The translations under genes were made by a program, and so were the position numbers. From JBFIHZ01 sp041601535 (GTDB lineage Bacteria > Pseudomonadota > Gammaproteobacteria > Xanthomonadales > SZUA-36): 10,866 nucleotides of DNA. Positions 8,248 to 10,866 of this stretch are shown here, piece after piece. Where the stretch lies: contig JBFIHZ010000112.1 of the NCBI GenBank assembly GCA_041601535.1, positions 1-10,866 on the forward strand, given 5' to 3'. Position 1 is the stretch's first letter. Every line of letters begins with the position of its first letter. The notes beneath the pieces were generated by a model. It did not search any database, was not told the DNA's origin, and saw only the letters and a program-made list of their open reading frames with translations.

Positions 8248-10425
8248 TCATGTAGATACTGGCTCCAGACCGAGTTTTTGCCGCTCGCTGTTGATGTGCT
8301 CGATCATGCGCTGCTGCATGGCTTCGAACCGTGGGTCGCCTTCCAGCGGTTCCAGCGCCGGCCAGTCGCGCACGATGCGGGTGTTCGCGGTCAGCCCCTG
8401 GCTGATGGCGCGATCCAGGTAGACCAGGCTTTTCTCCAGGTCGCCGGCCAGTGCCCAGCGGCTGGCCTGGTTCATCCACAGCAGGAAGAAGTTTACGCCT
8501 GCAGCTTCCAGTCCATCCTGTACCTCAGCCGCCATGGCCAAGGCCTGTTCGTAACGCGCCTGGTTGCCGGTGCGCTGATAGGCCAGCGCCACGTCCAGCA
8601 TCAGAAAATCACCCAGGCCGGCATATGGTGGGAAGTCGGCACGCAAGGCATCCAGGTCCGGCCAGCGCTCTTCCAGATAGCTGACCAGCTCGGGCGAACG
8701 GCCAGCCGTATTTAAAAAAGCAAACAACGTGCCGACATCCGCGACCTCTTCGGCGCGTTTCAGTGCCAGCAGCGAGGCTTCTTCAACACGGCCCAGGTGC
8801 TGCAAGGCAATTACCGGCAGCCATTCTTCGCCTTCGCTAGCCAGGCGCTCGTATTGCAGCGTGTTGGCCAGGGCAAAGCTCAGAGTCAGCCGGGCCACCG
8901 AATTGGAGGGTTGCAGGGCCACCGCCGCTTCCGCCATCTGTTGCGCTTTGGCCGCTTCACCCAGCGAGTTATAAATCCCCGCCATGCTGGACTGTATCAC
9001 CGCGTCGTTGGGGATCAGCGGCCTGATCCGCTCCAGGTGGGCCAAAGCTTTTTCCTGTTCACCGAAAAAGATGTAGTTGTTGATCGCGTTGCGAATGCCC
9101 GGTCGGTACAAGGGGTCACGCTCGACCATGGAGTTGACCACCTCACGTGCCCGGTCAGGCCGGCCGATAGCCATCAGTGCATTATTCAGCCAGTTGCTGG
9201 CATCTATCTGCGCGGGGTTCAGCACCAGGGCTTTCTCCAGCGCTTCAATGGCCTGCAGCGCATCGGCGCCGGTGAGTCCGTTCAGGTGATACAGCCCCTT
9301 GGCTGCCCAGGCTTCGCCCAACTCCGGGTCCAGTTCCAGTGCCTTGTCGAGGTACAGCGAGCTTTGCGACAACACCTGCTCACGCGGCAAATTGCCATAG
9401 GAGCCTGAACCTTCCGCCAGTAACATGGTGGCAATCGCGCGTTGCGCATAGGCCGGTGCGTAAGCGGGGTCAATCGCCAGGGCCCGGTCCAGCAAATCGG
9501 CCGCCGCCTGGATGGTGGGTCCGGTGCGCTCGTACATGCGCTGCTTGGCCAGCAGGTAGAGTTCGTACGCTTCGGTATTGGTACGGGTGGCCACAATCCC
9601 GGTTATCTCTTCGCCGATCAGATGGGTTTTGAGCTGCTCCAGAATGGCGCCGGCGATTTCATCCTGGATGGCGAAGATGTCGTTCAGTTCGCGGTCGTAG
9701 GATTCCGACCACAGATGAAAACCGTCGTCCACCTGGATGAGCTGCGCGGTTACCCGCACGGTATTGCCGGCCTTGCGCACCGAACCTTCCAGGATATGAT
9801 CCACACCCAGTGCCTCGCCAATGACCCGCAAGTCCTGGTTCTGGCCCTTGAAGGCGAAGGACGAGGTGCGGCCGGCCACTTTAAGGTCATGTACCTTGGC
9901 CAGCGCGTTGAGGATTTCCTCGGAGATGCCATCCGAGAAGAATTCGTTACCGGCATCCTCACTCATATTGACAAACGGCAGTACCGCTATGGACTTTGTT
10001 CCGGCCTCAGCAGCAGCGGAACTCGCCTGTTGTTCCACGCTTACAGCGTCCTCACCCGTAACACCGGGGCGGTCGTCTCCCGGAACAAATTTGTCGATGG
10101 CGAAATAGGTCAGGGCCAGCAGCAAAATGCCAATGATGACGAAATCCAGCTTGCGCCCGGTTTCATGGGTAATGGACTGGCTGCGGTCGACGTCTTTTTC
10201 TTTCTTGATGCCTTCGGGGGTGAGTTCGAAGGCCCAGGCGAAAAACAACGCCAGCGGAAAGCCGGCCACCAGCAGCAACAGGGTGGTTTTGATCACCCAG
10301 TCGGGAGCGCCGAAATTTTCCAGGAATACGTCAACGCCTTGCGCCAGCAGCCAGGCCATTACGACATAGGCGGCGCCAACCTTGAAAACGTTGCGTCGTT
10401 TCAGTTCGTCAAACAGTCCTGCCAT
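8248..10425 (-). CDS. Membrane-anchored FlgO/TolB-like TPR protein (725 aa), first complete gene of the array
   Basis: ATG at 10425, with AAGG seven bases upstream. The N-terminus is AGLFDELKRRNVFKVG. Helices are at about 14-35, 46-67 and 95-111, with an APDW outer loop and the inner loop TPEGIKKEKDVDR (69-81). A linker rich in A, E, G and Q (113-143) leads to the FlgO/TolB-N-like domain at 144-270 (SIAVLPFVNMSED, EFFSDGISEEI, GRTSSFAFKG, DDGFHLWSESYDREL). TPR helices follow from about 305, with the central motif NPAQIDASNWL, ERWPDL further on, and a tail ending LGLEPVST. There are no cysteines. It shares GIKKEK and a residue pattern near FSDG (DAGNEF against DADNEY) with the next gene, suggesting these two are the closer pair. 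A 366-base spacer with a candidate promoter lies upstream, and the next gene follows after 19 bases, so it probably opens a transcription unit. Function is not established by sequence. Confidence 0.95.
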   Translation of the reverse strand: MAGLFDELKRRNVFKVGAAYVVMAWLLAQGVDVFLENFGAPDWVIKTTLLLLVAGFPLALFFAWAFELTPEGIKKEKDVDRSQSITHETGRKLDFVIIGILLLALTYFAIDKFVPGDDRPGVTGEDAVSVEQQASSAAAEAGTKSIAVLPFVNMSEDAGNEFFSDGISEEILNALAKVHDLKVAGRTSSFAFKGQNQDLRVIGEALGVDHILEGSVRKAGNTVRVTAQLIQVDDGFHLWSESYDRELNDIFAIQDEIAGAILEQLKTHLIGEEITGIVATRTNTEAYELYLLAKQRMYERTGPTIQAAADLLDRALAIDPAYAPAYAQRAIATMLLAEGSGSYGNLPREQVLSQSSLYLDKALELDPELGEAWAAKGLYHLNGLTGADALQAIEALEKALVLNPAQIDASNWLNNALMAIGRPDRAREVVNSMVERDPLYRPGIRNAINNYIFFGEQEKALAHLERIRPLIPNDAVIQSSMAGIYNSLGEAAKAQQMAEAAVALQPSNSVARLTLSFALANTLQYERLASEGEEWLPVIALQHLGRVEEASLLALKRAEEVADVGTLFAFLNTAGRSPELVSYLEERWPDLDALRADFPPYAGLGDFLMLDVALAYQRTGNQARYEQALAMAAEVQDGLEAAGVNFFLLWMNQASRWALAGDLEKSLVYLDRAISQGLTANTRIVRDWPALEPLEGDPRFEAMQQRMIEHINSERQKLGLEPVST

Positions 10426-10432
10426 ACACCCG

Positions 10433-10436
10433 CCTT
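10433..10436 (-). promoter_or_regulatory. Ribosome binding site for the gene starting at 10425
   Basis: The minus strand reads AAGG, then seven bases, then ATG. This is a short but well-placed Shine-Dalgarno that supports the ATG at 10425, which also gives the family N-terminus. Confidence 0.55.
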
Positions 10437-10474
10437 GTTATAAGCCATTGTGGTACCGCGGCAGCCCCCACACC

Positions 10475-10483
10475 ATCATAGCA
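10475..10483 (-). promoter_or_regulatory. Candidate extended -10 promoter element
   Basis: The minus strand reads TGC-TATGAT, an extended -10 (TGN) joined to a hexamer matching TATAAT at five of six positions. No good -35 lies 16-18 bases upstream, which is tolerated in extended -10 promoters. Transcription would start near 10468 and give a leader of about 43 bases before the ATG at 10425. This is an inference from the motif alone. Confidence 0.4.
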
Positions 10484-10491
10484 AGTTTGCT
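10480..10491. repeat. 12-base inverted repeat overlapping the candidate -10
   Basis: AGCAA-GT-TTGCT is a perfect palindrome with five-base arms and a two-base centre. It overlaps the first base of the -10 hexamer and the TG extension, a position from which a bound protein would block transcription. It is short enough to arise by chance. Confidence 0.3.
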
Positions 10492-10506
10492 TACCAATCT
10501 GGCACC

Positions 10507-10528
10507 CAAAGCCTGGCAAAAGGCTTTG
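10507..10528. repeat. 22-base perfect stem-loop upstream of the candidate promoter
   Basis: CAAAGCCT and AGGCTTTG form perfect eight-base arms around the six-base loop GGCAAA (plus strand). The element lies just upstream of where a -35 box would fall for the -10 at 10475-10480. No T-run follows on either strand, so it is not a standard intrinsic terminator. An operator or a remnant of a repeat element are alternatives. Confidence 0.4.
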
Positions 10529-10791
10529 CAATTGCTGCATGGCCAGCTTTCCCGGTCGCAGCCCCCGGAACTTATCAAGCAGCCATCAGATCGCCTGAAA
10601 AATGATTTCCATACTGTAACTACCGGCGTGCGTGTGCCAGGTTGGTCACCAGCCGGCGGCCGGGCGGTAGTCGTTCACACCGCAATCACAGGTTACCCGA
10701 GTGTCGAATCCGCGCAGCCCGCCTGCCTGTCTCCGGCCAGTCCGGGGTTCATATCAACAACAACACCTGTATCAGAAGCTGGTGTCCTGAG

Positions 10792-10866
10792 TCAGGGCTG
10801 CAACTCCAGCAGCTCATAGGCCCGCAGGCGCTGTTGCTCCATGTCCTGTTCGATCTGTGCTACCAG
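10792..10866 (-). CDS. C-terminal end of a probable further TPR-family protein, 5' part outside the window
   Basis: The minus strand from the window edge reads 24 sense codons and then TGA at 10794-10792. The peptide contains LVAQIEQDMEQQRLRAYELL, an amphipathic charged helix. It resembles the last helix of other FlgO/TolB-TPR proteins, which often end in a stretch like 'ALVxxIExDMxxQR' (from memory of the family, not a search). It shares strand with the array, and the upstream reading frame is open to the edge. It differs from the LGLxPxST ending of the four complete genes, so if it is a member it belongs to another branch, possibly nearer to the gene at 1-1425. Only 25 codons can be seen, so the call is tentative. 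Confidence 0.5.
   Translation of the reverse strand: MVAQIEQDMEQQRLRAYELLELQP

Larger units (their letters stand above)
10426..10791. other. 366-base spacer upstream of the complete paralogs
   Basis: No convincing gene lies here on either strand; the plus-strand frame across it overlaps the antisense of the real gene and has no family features. It holds a candidate extended -10 promoter (10475-10483), two inverted repeats (10480-10491 and 10507-10528) and a GCAATTGC palindrome (10528-10535). Near its right end a weak five-base-arm hairpin (10763-10785), just after the stop of the putative sixth gene, lacks a T-run and is at best a poor terminator. This is the longest non-coding stretch in the window and the most likely control region of the array. 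Confidence 0.6.

Noticed and set aside
1513..10425. A class III adenylate cyclase or kinase annotation, often attached to relatives of these proteins
   Set aside because: No catalytic motifs are present; residues before the FlgO-like domain are only a membrane anchor and linker.
9442..10443. Plus-strand open frame of 333 codons, and similar long plus-strand frames at 3775-4545, 4858-5607 and 2885-3628
   Set aside because: They lie antisense to the real genes, recur at matching places in each paralog, and have no family features; codon bias on the opposite strand explains them.
10619..10671. Inverted arms ACTACCG and CGGTAGT 39 bases apart
   Set aside because: Seven-base arms with a long loop and no extension inside or outside; no supporting context.
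10382..10819. Plus-strand open frame of 145 codons across the 366-base spacer
   Set aside because: It begins inside the antisense of a real gene, overlaps the tail of another, and its peptide shows no domain or plausible start site.

Overview
This window is a head-to-tail array of paralogous membrane proteins, all on the minus strand. It holds four complete genes of 717-725 codons (1513-3681, 3784-5961, 6075-8228, 8248-10425), a fifth, related but more divergent gene that runs off the left edge (1-1425), and the last 24 codons of what is probably a sixth member at the right edge (10792-10866). I see no RNA gene, mobile element, CRISPR array or catalytic enzyme.

Each protein has the same plan. 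A short basic N-terminus (ELKRRN-type) is followed by two membrane helices, a short basic loop (TPEG(L/I)KKEKDVDR in the four complete copies), a third helix, and a variable low-complexity linker. After that come a FlgO/TolB-N-terminal-like domain (SIAVLPF...FSDGISEEI...GRTSSFAFKG...DDGFHLWS) and about 450 residues of TPR helices. By the positive-inside rule the FlgO and TPR parts should lie in the periplasm. The four complete proteins have no cysteine in 2,889 residues, which fits an extracytoplasmic location. None carries a cyclase, kinase or DNA-binding domain, so they look like receptors or scaffolds whose output partner is not encoded here.

Read in the direction of transcription (right to left), the order is: end of the putative sixth gene; a 366-base spacer with a candidate extended -10 promoter and inverted repeats; the 725-codon gene (8248-10425); 19 bases; the 717-codon gene; 113 bases; the second 725-codon gene; 102 bases; the 722-codon gene; 87 bases; the truncated gene. 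The 19-base junction strongly suggests cotranscription. The wider spacers could hold further promoters or operators; two of them share a TATCC-containing motif.

The protein style (COG5616-like TolB/FlgO-TPR proteins with an ELKRRN membrane anchor, in tandem families) and moderately high GC suggest a gammaproteobacterium, perhaps of marine or environmental origin. This is inference from family knowledge and cannot be narrowed further from the window. The stepwise similarity of the copies suggests growth by repeated tandem duplication, with the FlgO-like domain and cytoplasmic loop held constant while the TPR regions diverged.
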